Source: Anaerolineae bacterium
Lineage (GTDB): Bacteria > Chloroflexota > Anaerolineae > Promineifilales > Promineifilaceae
Direction of reading: 5' to 3'
Length of the DNA: 64,000 nucleotides
Assembly: GCA_030425205.1 (NCBI GenBank)
Contig: JAUIAP010000008.1
Coordinates: forward strand, 1-64,000
The stretch's first letter is position 1, and each line of letters begins with the position of its first letter. Below, piece after piece: positions 1 to 7,813 of the stretch. Made by a program: the position numbers and the translations under genes. The notes below the pieces were generated by a model. It made no database searches, was not told the origin of the DNA, and saw only the letters and a program-made list of their open reading frames with translations.

Positions 1-469
1 AGCGACCATCTGGCGTCCAGACGGGGGTGTAGAGTGACAGCCCTGCCTGTTCTGACTCTAAAATCGGGACGAGCGACGTGCTTTCCTCTTCCAGCAACAG
101 CGCATAGATGCCCGCTTTCTGATACGGTTGCTCCCCGTCGGCTGGCACTGGCGAGTAGGATAAGCCAACCGCATTGGCATTGATGGGCGCAATCTGATGC
201 ACCCATGCCTCCGCTGGCATCTCCCAAAGCGGCGTTCGCTCCCCTGTCGTCACGTCAATGCGATTGAGCGTTGCGACCGTCATCGAACGATACTCCATCC
301 CGATGATCTGGTTGGGCGCAAACTCGGCAATCTCTGCCGCGACAATTGCGCTATCACTTTCCACAACGGGGTCACGTTGATTTGAGCAGCGCACAATGAG
401 CAGGCCCACACACAACAAGAGTGGCAACAGGTAGGCACGTAAATGATTCACGATAGTTGAGCGGGGCAT
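1..469 (-). CDS. Membrane-anchored or secreted protein, N-terminal part (runs off the left edge)
   Basis: An open minus-strand frame of 156 codons begins at an ATG at 469 and continues past the window edge without a stop. The N-terminus has a basic residue followed by a long hydrophobic stretch (LLPLLLCVGLLIV) ending in RCSN. That resembles a signal anchor or an atypical lipoprotein signal, since Arg at -1 to Cys is not a normal lipobox. The mature part ends in YTPVWTPDGR, a sequence typical of TolB/WD40-like beta-propeller blades. A GTG at 451 in the same frame is an alternative start. Function is unknown; an extracytoplasmic propeller protein is the best guess. Confidence 0.6.
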   Translation of the reverse strand, partial: MPRSTIVNHLRAYLLPLLLCVGLLIVRCSNQRDPVVESDSAIVAAEIAEFAPNQIIGMEYRSMTVATLNRIDVTTGERTPLWEMPAEAWVHQIAPINANAVGLSYSPVPADGEQPYQKAGIYALLLEEESTSLVPILESEQAGLSLYTPVWTPDGR

Positions 470-489
470 TCACGTATGGAATACCCCGT

Positions 490-752
490 TTAGCTGTTCG
501 ACTGACCGGGTGGCGGCGGCATCGTGCCACTCCCACATTGGGCGATTGCGTTATCTTGCAACACGCCCGCATAAGTCGGCCCGTTGTCGTGTGGGTACGC
601 ATATTCAAGCTCACCGTTCCCCAAATCAACGGACGTTGTGTGGGAATGATAGCTAGTTGATCGGTGTAGTGCCCGTTGTGTTCATCATAGATGGAGGTAG
701 TGATCGGCCGAAAATCCATCAATCGACGACACGCTATACCCATCATCATCAA
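490..752 (-). pseudogene. Degraded coding remnant, at least one frameshift
   Basis: Three pieces of protein-like sequence lie in different minus-strand frames. The right part reads DDDGYSVSSIDGFSADHY. The middle reads IYDEHNGHYTDQLAIIPTQ. The left part reads GELEYAYPHDNGPTYAGV and ends in MPPPPGQSNS before a stop at 490-492. None forms a complete gene, and moving between them needs frame changes. Composition and the embedded SAD codons match real genes of this genome better than the longest single frame does. The parent family is not recognised. It lies just upstream of the cut-off gene at the left edge. Confidence 0.35.
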
Positions 753-866
753 GCTGTTCGCTCAGGCAAGTTGGATTTGAGTGGTTGTGATAGTTGCCCG
801 TTCAGTATGCAAAACCAGAAATAAGTTTCTTGGTTTCTTCTCTCACTATTTGTCGCGGGTTTCCCC

Positions 867-1199
867 CTAGCCATCGACAATATCACTGTTGAGCTCATAG
901 TCGAACTGCATCAATCCATAGGCATGATGGTTAACCATCACGTAATGCTCAAGCAAGGTGCTCGGTCCATTGCCGTTGATCGCGCTGGCGAAGATGCTGT
1001 AATCGCCACCGTTCAGCGCGGACGGGACGCGCGTGATGCTGTGGGCGTGGTTACCCGCTTCGACACCGGGACCTGCGTTGGATTCCACGTTGTATTCGAT
1101 CCAGACAGACGGGTTGTAAATGCGGTAGTAGAAAACAGGGTACTCACTAGAGGTGTCGCCGTCGCCGATCCAGACGAAAAGGATACTGACGTGCAGCAT
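867..1199 (-). pseudogene. DUF3500-like C-terminal fragment
   Basis: This 110-codon frame contains FYYRIYNPSVWIEYN followed by an NHAHSITR segment. It matches, from memory, the C-terminal signature of DUF3500 proteins (YYRI.GP..WIEF, then N.IH...RD). Full DUF3500 proteins are several hundred residues long, and the sequence upstream (1200-1320) has stops in the same frame. The piece is therefore a truncated remnant or a frameshifted gene. A start at the ATG at 1199 lacks a clear Shine-Dalgarno sequence. The family assignment is by pattern memory only. Confidence 0.5.
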
Positions 1200-1484
1200 G
1201 AAAGTGGTTTAGGGGAGGTTTAGATCATGTTTTGGGTTCTTTAGAATCACAACTTGTCGTTAAGCATCTGTAGCCAAGCGTCCGTTCTGCCAAAGATCCA
1301 ATTTCGCGGTTGTGATAGTTTTGTGATACCCCCGCCGTATCCTAAGTTGAAATCTGGATTATTCACGAAGCGTTCTGATTGCATGCGTGAAACGTAAAGG
1401 CGTAATCTTGTTGGTCACCCCGTTACGTTTTACGAATAGCTGCACGCTTCTTGTGACTACTCAACCTGAAAGGAGATGTTTAAA
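1200..1484. other. Intergenic region upstream of the HExxH protein
   Basis: Nothing is clearly coding here. A short minus-strand stretch near 1262-1322 reads KLDLWQNGRLATDA and then stops, possibly another eroded piece of the neighbouring remnant. The right part must carry the promoter of the next gene, and a clear Shine-Dalgarno AAAGGAG lies at 1469-1475. Confidence 0.4.
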
Positions 1485-3257
1485 ATGTTTCGACTATTTC
1501 TATTTCTGACAACTGTCCTAGCGGGGATGCTGTTGCTGTCGCGGCAGCCGATGGTTTCGGCCGATTCCATCACCGCCGCCACCCCCCAACTGCTCGACGC
1601 AGCGTTTGAACGCGGTGAAATCAGCGCAGGGGAGCGTATTCTCTACCTCGCCTACGCCATCTATGAAGATGCGTCATTGCCCGCTCGCTTTCAAAGCGAC
1701 ATTGGCTGGCACGGAACGATGGCCGTGCGCGAAATCCATGAGGCATACGCTCAAGACCGCGCTGGCTACTCACGTACTGTCGGCTCCGAACTTGACCGCC
1801 TTATGAACAACCCAGCCGCAACCATCTGTGATAGACCAGATGGACCGAACGACACGACAACCGAGCACTTTTTTATTAACTACGGCACGATTGGTGGCGG
1901 CTTGACGCTGGACAAATATAAGGTGTCGCTTGAAGCGGCGTTCGACAAGATCGTGACGGAGTATGGGTGGGCGCAACCACCGGTCTGTACGGCCGCTGAT
2001 GTCACAGAAGGCGGCTGTGACTACGAGAATGATTTAGGTGGTTCGGGGCTGTATCCTGTGCAAGTTGTTAACATTGGCAGTTCTGTCTTTGGATACGTCG
2101 CCTCCAACTACGGTGACGGCGACTATGTAGGCGTCGTTGGAGATAATCCGCACACGTCCGAAACCGAAACCGCATCACGGGCGACGTGCATGGTGCTAAA
2201 CAGCGATATGAGCCAGCTTTCCTTGCCACCGCAGCAAGGGCTTGACTCGACGACCAGCCACGAATATGTCCATGCCGTCCAATACGCTTACGGCACACCC
2301 TATGAACCAGAACCCGATAACCTGTGGTTTGAGTCGATTGCGGGCTACTTTGAAGATGAGATGGACGACGCAAGCAACACCGCCAACATCTACCTGTGGC
2401 CGAAAACGACCAACTGCTTGGGAGATTGGGAAAATCAAGGTGATCCAGACGGCGTTTCTGAATACTCTGCCTTCTTGTTCTTCCGCCATATCGCTGAAAA
2501 TACAGGTGGAGCGAACATGGCAGACGGTGGCGAAAATACGATTCAGGCGATTTGGAAAAACATCGGTCAGGGTCAACTGCCATTTGCCGCACTGAACAAC
2601 GCACTACAAGCGGCGACGCCCAGCACGAACCTCAATGATGCCTATCACGACTACGCGATTGCTGTTTATAACAGCAAAAGCTGTACAGGTGACTATGCCC
2701 CCTACTGTTTTACCGAAGGTGCAGAGTACATCGCTGGTTCGGAAAATCCATTACCGCCCGTTCAGGGGTGGATTGACACGATTGGCAGTAGCTACAGCGG
2801 CGACGTCAATGAACATTATGCAACCAACTATGTCGATCTACCCAGCACAGGCAGCTATCTCGTCAATCTGAAAAATGATGCAACGACGGGCATCGGTCAA
2901 CTGCGCGGATCGGTCGTTTGCGATACGGGAGCGGGCTATAACGTCACGCCGTTGCCAAGCGTCGTTGGGCCGAATCAATCGACGGAGGTCAACATCAATG
3001 CGTCATCCTGCACAGAGGGTGTATTCTTAACCATCACCAATCAGGGAACGACACCGGGCGTTGAACCGCCGACTGGCTCCTGCACCGTGCCAGCACCCGG
3101 CCGGGCGGCGACGAATTACACCATCTCAACTGGCACAGTGACTGCCGTCACGTTGCAGCAAGAGAATGTCACCTCGTCACCAAGCTGGATGATGGTAACG
3201 GCTGTCCTGCTCGTTCTGCTCAGCAGCGCAGCACTTCTGACCCGCCGCACACGTTAA
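1485..3257 (+). CDS. Secreted HExxH-type putative metalloprotease with C-terminal membrane anchor
   Basis: The protein has 590 residues. I chose the second ATG because AAAGGAG sits about 9 nt before it, while the ATG at 1476 is immediately adjacent to that site. Residues 1-26 form a signal peptide (LFLFLTTVLAGMLLL, then SAD). HEYVH at residues 259-263 is a zinc-binding HExxH motif. The downstream NLWFESIAGYFEDEM could supply a third ligand, a layout like the MXAN_6640-type putative metalloproteases. The C-terminus is a hydrophobic helix (MMVTAVLLVLLSSAALL) followed by TRRTR, so the protein is probably held at the cell surface. Substrate is unknown. The palindrome TCGGCCGA encodes the residues near the signal cleavage site. 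Confidence 0.75.
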   Translation: MFRLFLFLTTVLAGMLLLSRQPMVSADSITAATPQLLDAAFERGEISAGERILYLAYAIYEDASLPARFQSDIGWHGTMAVREIHEAYAQDRAGYSRTVGSELDRLMNNPAATICDRPDGPNDTTTEHFFINYGTIGGGLTLDKYKVSLEAAFDKIVTEYGWAQPPVCTAADVTEGGCDYENDLGGSGLYPVQVVNIGSSVFGYVASNYGDGDYVGVVGDNPHTSETETASRATCMVLNSDMSQLSLPPQQGLDSTTSHEYVHAVQYAYGTPYEPEPDNLWFESIAGYFEDEMDDASNTANIYLWPKTTNCLGDWENQGDPDGVSEYSAFLFFRHIAENTGGANMADGGENTIQAIWKNIGQGQLPFAALNNALQAATPSTNLNDAYHDYAIAVYNSKSCTGDYAPYCFTEGAEYIAGSENPLPPVQGWIDTIGSSYSGDVNEHYATNYVDLPSTGSYLVNLKNDATTGIGQLRGSVVCDTGAGYNVTPLPSVVGPNQSTEVNINASSCTEGVFLTITNQGTTPGVEPPTGSCTVPAPGRAATNYTISTGTVTAVTLQQENVTSSPSWMMVTAVLLVLLSSAALLTRRTR

Positions 3258-3259
3258 TA

Positions 3260-3312
3260 GGAGCGCGGGCGTCCTCGCCCGCGTTTGCTGCGGACGTCCC
3301 CGTCCGCGCTCC
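3260..3312. repeat. Tandem GC-rich hairpins, REP-like, also possible terminator
   Basis: Two hairpins follow the stop codon by 2 bp: GCGGGCG-TCCT-CGCCCGC and GCGGACG-TCCC-CGTCCGC. An outer GGAGCGC/GCGCTCC pair brackets the whole unit. A related single hairpin occurs at 21286-21311, so this is a dispersed extragenic palindrome as well as a likely transcription stop. There is no T-run. Confidence 0.7.
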
Positions 3313-3322
3313 AGTTCAGATA

Positions 3323-3553
3323 ATGCTCATGGTCAATCCCCACGCCGATTACGTCTCTTTTTTGCTCAAAATGCGGCGCGTGCGTGGGGAATCGGCCGAT
3401 ATTTGGACGGTCACCCTCCAAGACACCCGCACCCAGACCGTTCTCTCCTTTCCCAACCTCTCAACTCTCCTCATCTTTCTCGCAACCACATTCAACGTAG
3501 AAGACGCGACACAACCTGAAACAGCGTCGAAATCAGCACCATCAACAAGTTGA
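3323..3553 (+). CDS. Small conserved-type hypothetical protein
   Basis: The predicted 76-residue protein reads SFLLKMRRVRGESADIWTV, then TLQDTRTQTVLSFPNL and STLLIFLAT. This pattern (S-LLR-WR-R, W-V-LED-RTGE--F-SLE-LF-FL) recalls a family of short uncharacterised proteins that I associate with Chloroflexota, though I cannot confirm this here. There is no signal peptide or metal-binding motif. It is convergent with the PA14-like gene, with only 3 bp between the stop codons. No strong Shine-Dalgarno sequence is visible, and the internal ATG at 3329 is an alternative start. Confidence 0.55.
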   Translation: MLMVNPHADYVSFLLKMRRVRGESADIWTVTLQDTRTQTVLSFPNLSTLLIFLATTFNVEDATQPETASKSAPSTS

Positions 3554-3556
3554 GGC

Positions 3557-4807
3557 TCAGTTCGGCCGATAAAGTCCTGCGGAAAACTGGCGAAAATCAA
3601 AGACCCAAATTAGGTTTGGATCGGCCGATCCCCACAAGTAGTAGATGGTGTCAGAGACAGGAACGACCTGCCAGAACGTCTGAACTTCTGTGGCCATCGG
3701 GGACGTTGCCCAACCGATTTGTTGCTGCAAATCATGTTCGCGCCAAATTTTGCCAAATGCGCCTGTCGGTTGAAAGAGACCTGTGGGGGGCGTGAGGGTG
3801 GGGTCAATATCGGCCGAATCGCCCAGTGGATAAGAGCGCAGCCCCCCATTGGCGGAGATAACAAGCACCGCCTCTGCACCCGGAATTTCATCAAATAACA
3901 CCATCCAACCCCGCTCAAAATGTTGTTCGGCAACCAGTTTTGGCGTGGCTGCCTCTACGGGACAGCCATAATCGCGGCTCGGTTTGTTATCGTTGCGGAA
4001 AAACCAGCCCGTCGCGCAGTTGAACGGCAGCTCAAAAAAGATTTCCTCACTATCGACATCGTTAGTGGCACGCAGGGCAAAGCGGGCGGCTCCCGTCCTG
4101 TCAGCAGGGTTGAGAGTGTAACTGATCGTGTTGCTATTTTGGGAGCCTGTATAGATGCTGACAGGTTCCACGGCACGAATACGCGGGACATAGTGGATCA
4201 CATCAATCTGCGCCGCATTGCGAACGCGCCAACTGACGGTCACCTCTCCGTTCTCGATGGCTGGATTGGGCGTGATGGTAAAGCTATCAATCGTGATAGG
4301 CGCATTGGGGTTGTTTGCTGGTGGGGGTGCGCTGGTTGTCGAGCCAATCGGGTAGAGTTGAATATCCAGCGCGGCGTTGCCGACCATTTCGTAATGTTCG
4401 ACATAGATAGCGTGTCGCCCAGCGGTCAGATAGAAGTCGCTGATGTGCTGTGACAGCGGCGTACCCGAGATTTGATTGATCTGTAACTTGCCATCGATAA
4501 AGACACGATAACCATCATCCCCACGTGTGATCATGCGATAGTGGCTTGGCTGATCGAGTGTCATGTAGTGGCGGAAGCGCGATGAAAAAAAGTTGCTGGG
4601 GATGCTTGAGTGCGGCGTGCCATTGCCCCAATACAGTTTGAGATGGCGACCAGCGTATGTTTCGTGAACGGGTGTGCCAGCATAGTATAGGCGGGGGTAA
4701 TAGTCGGCATACCAAACGTTATCGGCCGTATTTTGCGCTGTGGCACTGCCGGCAATCAGCAGCATTGCGACAATCAGAACTAGTATCAAGCCCACTCTGC
4801 GTGACAT
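3557..4807 (-). CDS. Secreted PA14-like / Ig-like surface protein
   Basis: The 416-residue protein starts with a signal peptide (VGLILVLIVAMLLIAGSATA). Residues about 28-150 resemble a PA14 domain: YYPRLYYAG at the start, then DDGYRVFIDGKL and LTAGRHAIYVEHYE, the usual PA14 core of a displayed strand and a mass-calculation strand. A short linker with PPPANN leads to an Ig/bacterial-fold segment (about 170-265, FTITPNPAIENGEVTVSWRV). The C-terminal 150 residues are of unknown type. No membrane anchor follows. PA14 domains usually bind carbohydrate, so a glycan-binding role is plausible. It is transcribed away from the fasciclin gene. Confidence 0.7.
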   Translation of the reverse strand: MSRRVGLILVLIVAMLLIAGSATAQNTADNVWYADYYPRLYYAGTPVHETYAGRHLKLYWGNGTPHSSIPSNFFSSRFRHYMTLDQPSHYRMITRGDDGYRVFIDGKLQINQISGTPLSQHISDFYLTAGRHAIYVEHYEMVGNAALDIQLYPIGSTTSAPPPANNPNAPITIDSFTITPNPAIENGEVTVSWRVRNAAQIDVIHYVPRIRAVEPVSIYTGSQNSNTISYTLNPADRTGAARFALRATNDVDSEEIFFELPFNCATGWFFRNDNKPSRDYGCPVEAATPKLVAEQHFERGWMVLFDEIPGAEAVLVISANGGLRSYPLGDSADIDPTLTPPTGLFQPTGAFGKIWREHDLQQQIGWATSPMATEVQTFWQVVPVSDTIYYLWGSADPNLIWVFDFRQFSAGLYRPN

Positions 4808-5103
4808 AAACCCTCACTATTACCCGCTGAAACGAACGAACGTTTGATGTGGTGATTCGATACAACAATTGCACAAAAAGATTATTACGGATGGGAACGG
4901 TTGTCAATCATAACACGTTCCTCGCTCCGACAGTTCTGGTGCGTCCAGTATTTGGGATATGACTTGCAGTGTGAGTGCATTTTGTCCGTTTTAGAGATGA
5001 CATTCCTCACTACTATCAACGCGCCAAAATAGCTATCCTTTAAATAGGGTTGTATTGAGTGACGAATACGCTTATACGTCATCGTCAACACTGGAGAGTC
5101 GTC
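4808..5103. other. Divergent intergenic region between PA14-like and fasciclin genes
   Basis: These 296 bp carry the promoters of two divergent genes. The only element I can point to is the AACGAACGAACG block at 4830-4845. A Shine-Dalgarno GGAG at 5093-5096 serves the fasciclin gene. No RNA gene or coding frame was seen. Confidence 0.5.
4830..4845. promoter_or_regulatory. Candidate operator AAACG-N6-CGTTT
   Basis: The 16-bp element AAACGAACGAACGTTT has AAACG/CGTTT arms and lies 23 bp upstream of the PA14-like gene start. The GAACGAACG core closely matches the palindrome directly before the LacI-type gene at 59850. A shared regulator is an inference from that similarity. Confidence 0.4.
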
Positions 5104-6414
5104 ATGTTAGGCACAACTAAATTGTTCCGCTCGCTGGCGACCATGGTGGTGTTCATAGTCATTGCGTTTACACCATCATATGCGTCGGCCGTTGGTCATA
5201 CCGTTCTCGATGTAGGCTATGAAGCGGGCCACACCGCATGGGTCAAGGCAGTCAATGAGGCTGGCTTGATGAAAACTGTTACCGAGCATGGGCCGTTCAC
5301 GATGTTCGTCCCAACGAACGCAGCCTTTGCCAATATGCAAGATCCCGATGCCGCCATTTTGCGACAACTGGTTCTGCACCACACCATTCAAGGAAGATAT
5401 TCAGTTGAACAGCTCGCCGCCCAACCCGTTTGGAAGACCGCGCTAGGGGGTGAGATTGTTGTGGAGATGGTCAGCGGCACGCTCGTGATCGACGGTACGC
5501 TGCGCGTGCTGACCGCGGATCTGCCCGCCAGCAATGGCATTGTTCACATTGTCGATGTGGTCAACACGTTACCACCGGCCTATGGTGAGGTGCTGGTGAC
5601 GGGACATCACATCCGCGACAATTCGCTGCTCGACCTGCTGGCGCATGATGCCGATTGCACCATCTTTGTCAGCGAGCTAGAGGAGCAAGGGCTTGAGCAT
5701 CTATTCAACCAGCACGGCGCGTTTACCGTCTTTGTGCCGAGCGATGCCGTCTTCAATGCGCTACCTGCTAGCACGATGGCGAGTTTGCACAGCGACCACC
5801 GCGTTTTCAAGCAGACGCTGCTCTATCACATCGTGCTTGGCACCGTGGACGCAACCGCCAACGGGGCGTTCAACACCGCACTCGGTAAGCCACTGACGGT
5901 GGCAAATGGCATGGTCAACGGCACGACGCGAATCGTCGGCACGAGCTACGCGGCCAACGGGACGATTCACATGATCGATGCGCTGCAAACGCCGCCAGCC
6001 GATGCACCCTATGCGTCCACGTCCGTCAATCGCGTGACGGACAACTCGCTGATAGGTGTTATCGGCCGAAACGCCAACCTCACCACCTTCACAAACGAAG
6101 TTGGGATGGCGGGTCTCGAAAATCTGCTGGCACGACATGGTGAGTTCACCATTTTTGCGCCAACCGACGCGGCATATGCGGCGATGGATGCAGAGCTGAT
6201 GACCGCTTGTATGGTCGACCATCGCCTGATGAAGCAGTTGACGCTGCACCACATCGTGCGCGGCGCGTGGAATGGCGAGACGACGTCACTCCCGACCGCA
6301 CTTGGCGACATGTTGATGCTCGACAGTGTGCGAATTGTTGGGGAGATTTCGGCCGATAACGGCACGATCTACCTCATTGACACCGTTCAAATCCCGCTCA
6401 TGCTTGCCCGTTAG
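5104..6414 (+). CDS. Secreted protein with three fasciclin (FAS1) domains
   Basis: The protein has 436 residues. The start at 5104 is preceded by GGAG with 7-nt spacing and gives a good signal peptide ending near SYASA. Three FAS1 units follow. Each has the H1 signature (GPFTMFVPTNAAF, GAFTVFVPSDAVF, GEFTIFAPTDAAY), a central H/YH block (LHHTI, LYHIV, LHHIV) and a closing ASNGIVHIVD-type strand. FAS1 domains mediate adhesion and glycan or protein contacts at the cell surface. There is no C-terminal anchor, so the protein is either released or held by partners. It stands alone, followed by a hairpin terminator. Confidence 0.9.
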   Translation: MLGTTKLFRSLATMVVFIVIAFTPSYASAVGHTVLDVGYEAGHTAWVKAVNEAGLMKTVTEHGPFTMFVPTNAAFANMQDPDAAILRQLVLHHTIQGRYSVEQLAAQPVWKTALGGEIVVEMVSGTLVIDGTLRVLTADLPASNGIVHIVDVVNTLPPAYGEVLVTGHHIRDNSLLDLLAHDADCTIFVSELEEQGLEHLFNQHGAFTVFVPSDAVFNALPASTMASLHSDHRVFKQTLLYHIVLGTVDATANGAFNTALGKPLTVANGMVNGTTRIVGTSYAANGTIHMIDALQTPPADAPYASTSVNRVTDNSLIGVIGRNANLTTFTNEVGMAGLENLLARHGEFTIFAPTDAAYAAMDAELMTACMVDHRLMKQLTLHHIVRGAWNGETTSLPTALGDMLMLDSVRIVGEISADNGTIYLIDTVQIPLMLAR

Positions 6415-6433
6415 CTCACGGGCTGTCCACCAA

Positions 6434-6463
6434 CCCCGCTGCCTGAAAGTGGCGGGGCTTCTT
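6434..6463 (+). terminator. Terminator-like hairpin after the fasciclin gene
   Basis: CCCCGC and GCGGGG arms enclose a 12-nt loop and are followed by CTTCTTC. It sits 20 bp past the stop codon. The T-run is weak. Confidence 0.5.
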
Positions 6464-6562
6464 CTGCCGCGGTTGAAGTAAACAGTAAGGCAGTACCGCT
6501 CCCGTCTCGCTCAACGGCTTGCAGCTGTCAGATTTAAAAAGGTGATTGTTGTTTCTGCTATC

Positions 6563-6599
6563 GAAACCCGTAGCTGAGCTTGTCGAAGTCAGCGGGTTC
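6563..6599. repeat. REP-like hairpin with GAGCTTGTCGAAG core
   Basis: Outer arms GAAACCCG/CGGGTTC and inner arms GCTGA/TCAGC enclose the core GAGCTTGTCGAAG, which is common in extragenic palindromes of many bacteria. It lies between the fasciclin and stress-protein genes. Only one copy was seen in the window. Confidence 0.5.
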
Positions 6600-6613
6600 A
6601 ATGTGAGGTTGTC

Positions 6614-7504
6614 ATGTTTGATCGCATTATTGTTCCACTCGATGGTTCTGAACACGCCGAGAATGCGCTGCCCGTCGCCAAGCAGCTTGCGCTGACCTAT
6701 GGTGCAGATTTGCTGCTTGTACAGGCGATCCAAAAGGAGTTTTACGTCGTCGCTGACCCAATCGGCAACATCGCTTTTTGGCCTGACATCTCAGAGGACG
6801 AACTGCGCCAGCACGCCGAAGGGTACTTGAACGCGGTCGTGAACACACACGACCTTCCCGCCACAATTTACGCCGATGTCGGCGAGCCTGCACAGGTTAT
6901 TCTCGACATCGCGGCGCGTAATGGTAAGAATTTGATCGTCATGTCAAAACGAGAGCATATGCGGGTTGAGCGTTGGCTGTATGGCAGCGTGACGGGGCGC
7001 GTCATGCCCTTTGCACCGTGTCCTGTACTGGTCGTGCATGCAGCGGCTCCCCCTCAACACATTTTGCTCACGCTTGATGGCTCTGGCCTTGCCGAAGCGA
7101 TCATTGGCCCCACTATCGCTCTTGCACGTGCGTTTGACGTAAAAGTTACGTTTCTGCACGTTGAAGATGCTGATATTCATCACGATGAAGATGTTGAGGC
7201 ACAGATCGCCAAGAGCGACAAGGGATTAGCTGACGCATATCGCGTCGAATACTATGATAAATCGCATAAGTACCTGCGACAAATCGCAGCACGCTATCCA
7301 GAAGTAGAGACCGAGACATACGTTGCGCGAGGCAAACCAGCTCGGCGAATTATCGAGATTGCAGAAGAGATAGGGTGCGACCTGATCGCCATGAGTACGC
7401 ACGGTCGCACGGGGTTTGCCCGTTGGCGTTATGGCAGCGTCGCCAACAAGGTGCTGCACCATGCGCCTGTTGGGTTGTTGGTCAGTCGGCCGACTGAATT
7501 GTGA
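6614..7504 (+). CDS. Universal stress protein, two tandem UspA domains
   Basis: The 296-residue cytoplasmic protein holds two USP domains (about 1-145 and 150-296). The first opens with FDRIIVPLDGSEHAENAL. The second opens with ILLTLDGSGLAEA and ends in STHGRTGFARWRYGSVANKV, which carries the G-2x-G-9x-G-S ATP-binding motif. In the first domain the equivalent segment (SKREHMRVERWLYGSV) lacks the first glycines, so ATP binding is likely only in the second half. This asymmetry is common in tandem USPs. A role in stress survival is family knowledge. A strong bidirectional terminator follows. Confidence 0.92.
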   Translation: MFDRIIVPLDGSEHAENALPVAKQLALTYGADLLLVQAIQKEFYVVADPIGNIAFWPDISEDELRQHAEGYLNAVVNTHDLPATIYADVGEPAQVILDIAARNGKNLIVMSKREHMRVERWLYGSVTGRVMPFAPCPVLVVHAAAPPQHILLTLDGSGLAEAIIGPTIALARAFDVKVTFLHVEDADIHHDEDVEAQIAKSDKGLADAYRVEYYDKSHKYLRQIAARYPEVETETYVARGKPARRIIEIAEEIGCDLIAMSTHGRTGFARWRYGSVANKVLHHAPVGLLVSRPTEL

Positions 7505-7813
7505 GCGAACAAAGTGCACCTGCTAGACAAATGATGCTGTGGGGTTTGGTCAAACCAGAAGTTGCAGAACGCTTTGGTGTTCGCCCCATCACAATTTAAT
7601 CACTCTTCATTCTAAAAAAGAGAGGGGATGTACTCAAAATGCACATCCCCTTTTTTGTTTCAATCGCCTTTAACATCCAGCAATCATCAAACACACCAGC
7701 GAGACAACTTTCTGTCATGTCAACGACGAGTGACTAGCATAATGCAAGGCTTGGCCTTGCCCGCACTGGCTGAGGCTGCTCGCCCACTGAGTGCGCCAAA
7801 ACCCCATGCCATC
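7505..7813. other. Convergent intergenic region
   Basis: It contains a bidirectional terminator (7614-7656) and a small hairpin (GCAAGGC-TTG-GCCTTGC, 7744-7760) that lies 53 bp past the end of the minus-strand giant gene. A 73-codon plus-strand frame over the hairpin overlaps the neighbouring gene and does not look coding. Confidence 0.5.
7614..7656. terminator. Bidirectional rho-independent terminator
   Basis: GGGGATGT/ACATCCCC arms with an 11-nt loop are flanked by A6 on the left and T6 on the right. It can therefore end transcripts from either strand. It lies between the stress-protein gene and the convergent giant gene. Confidence 0.88.
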
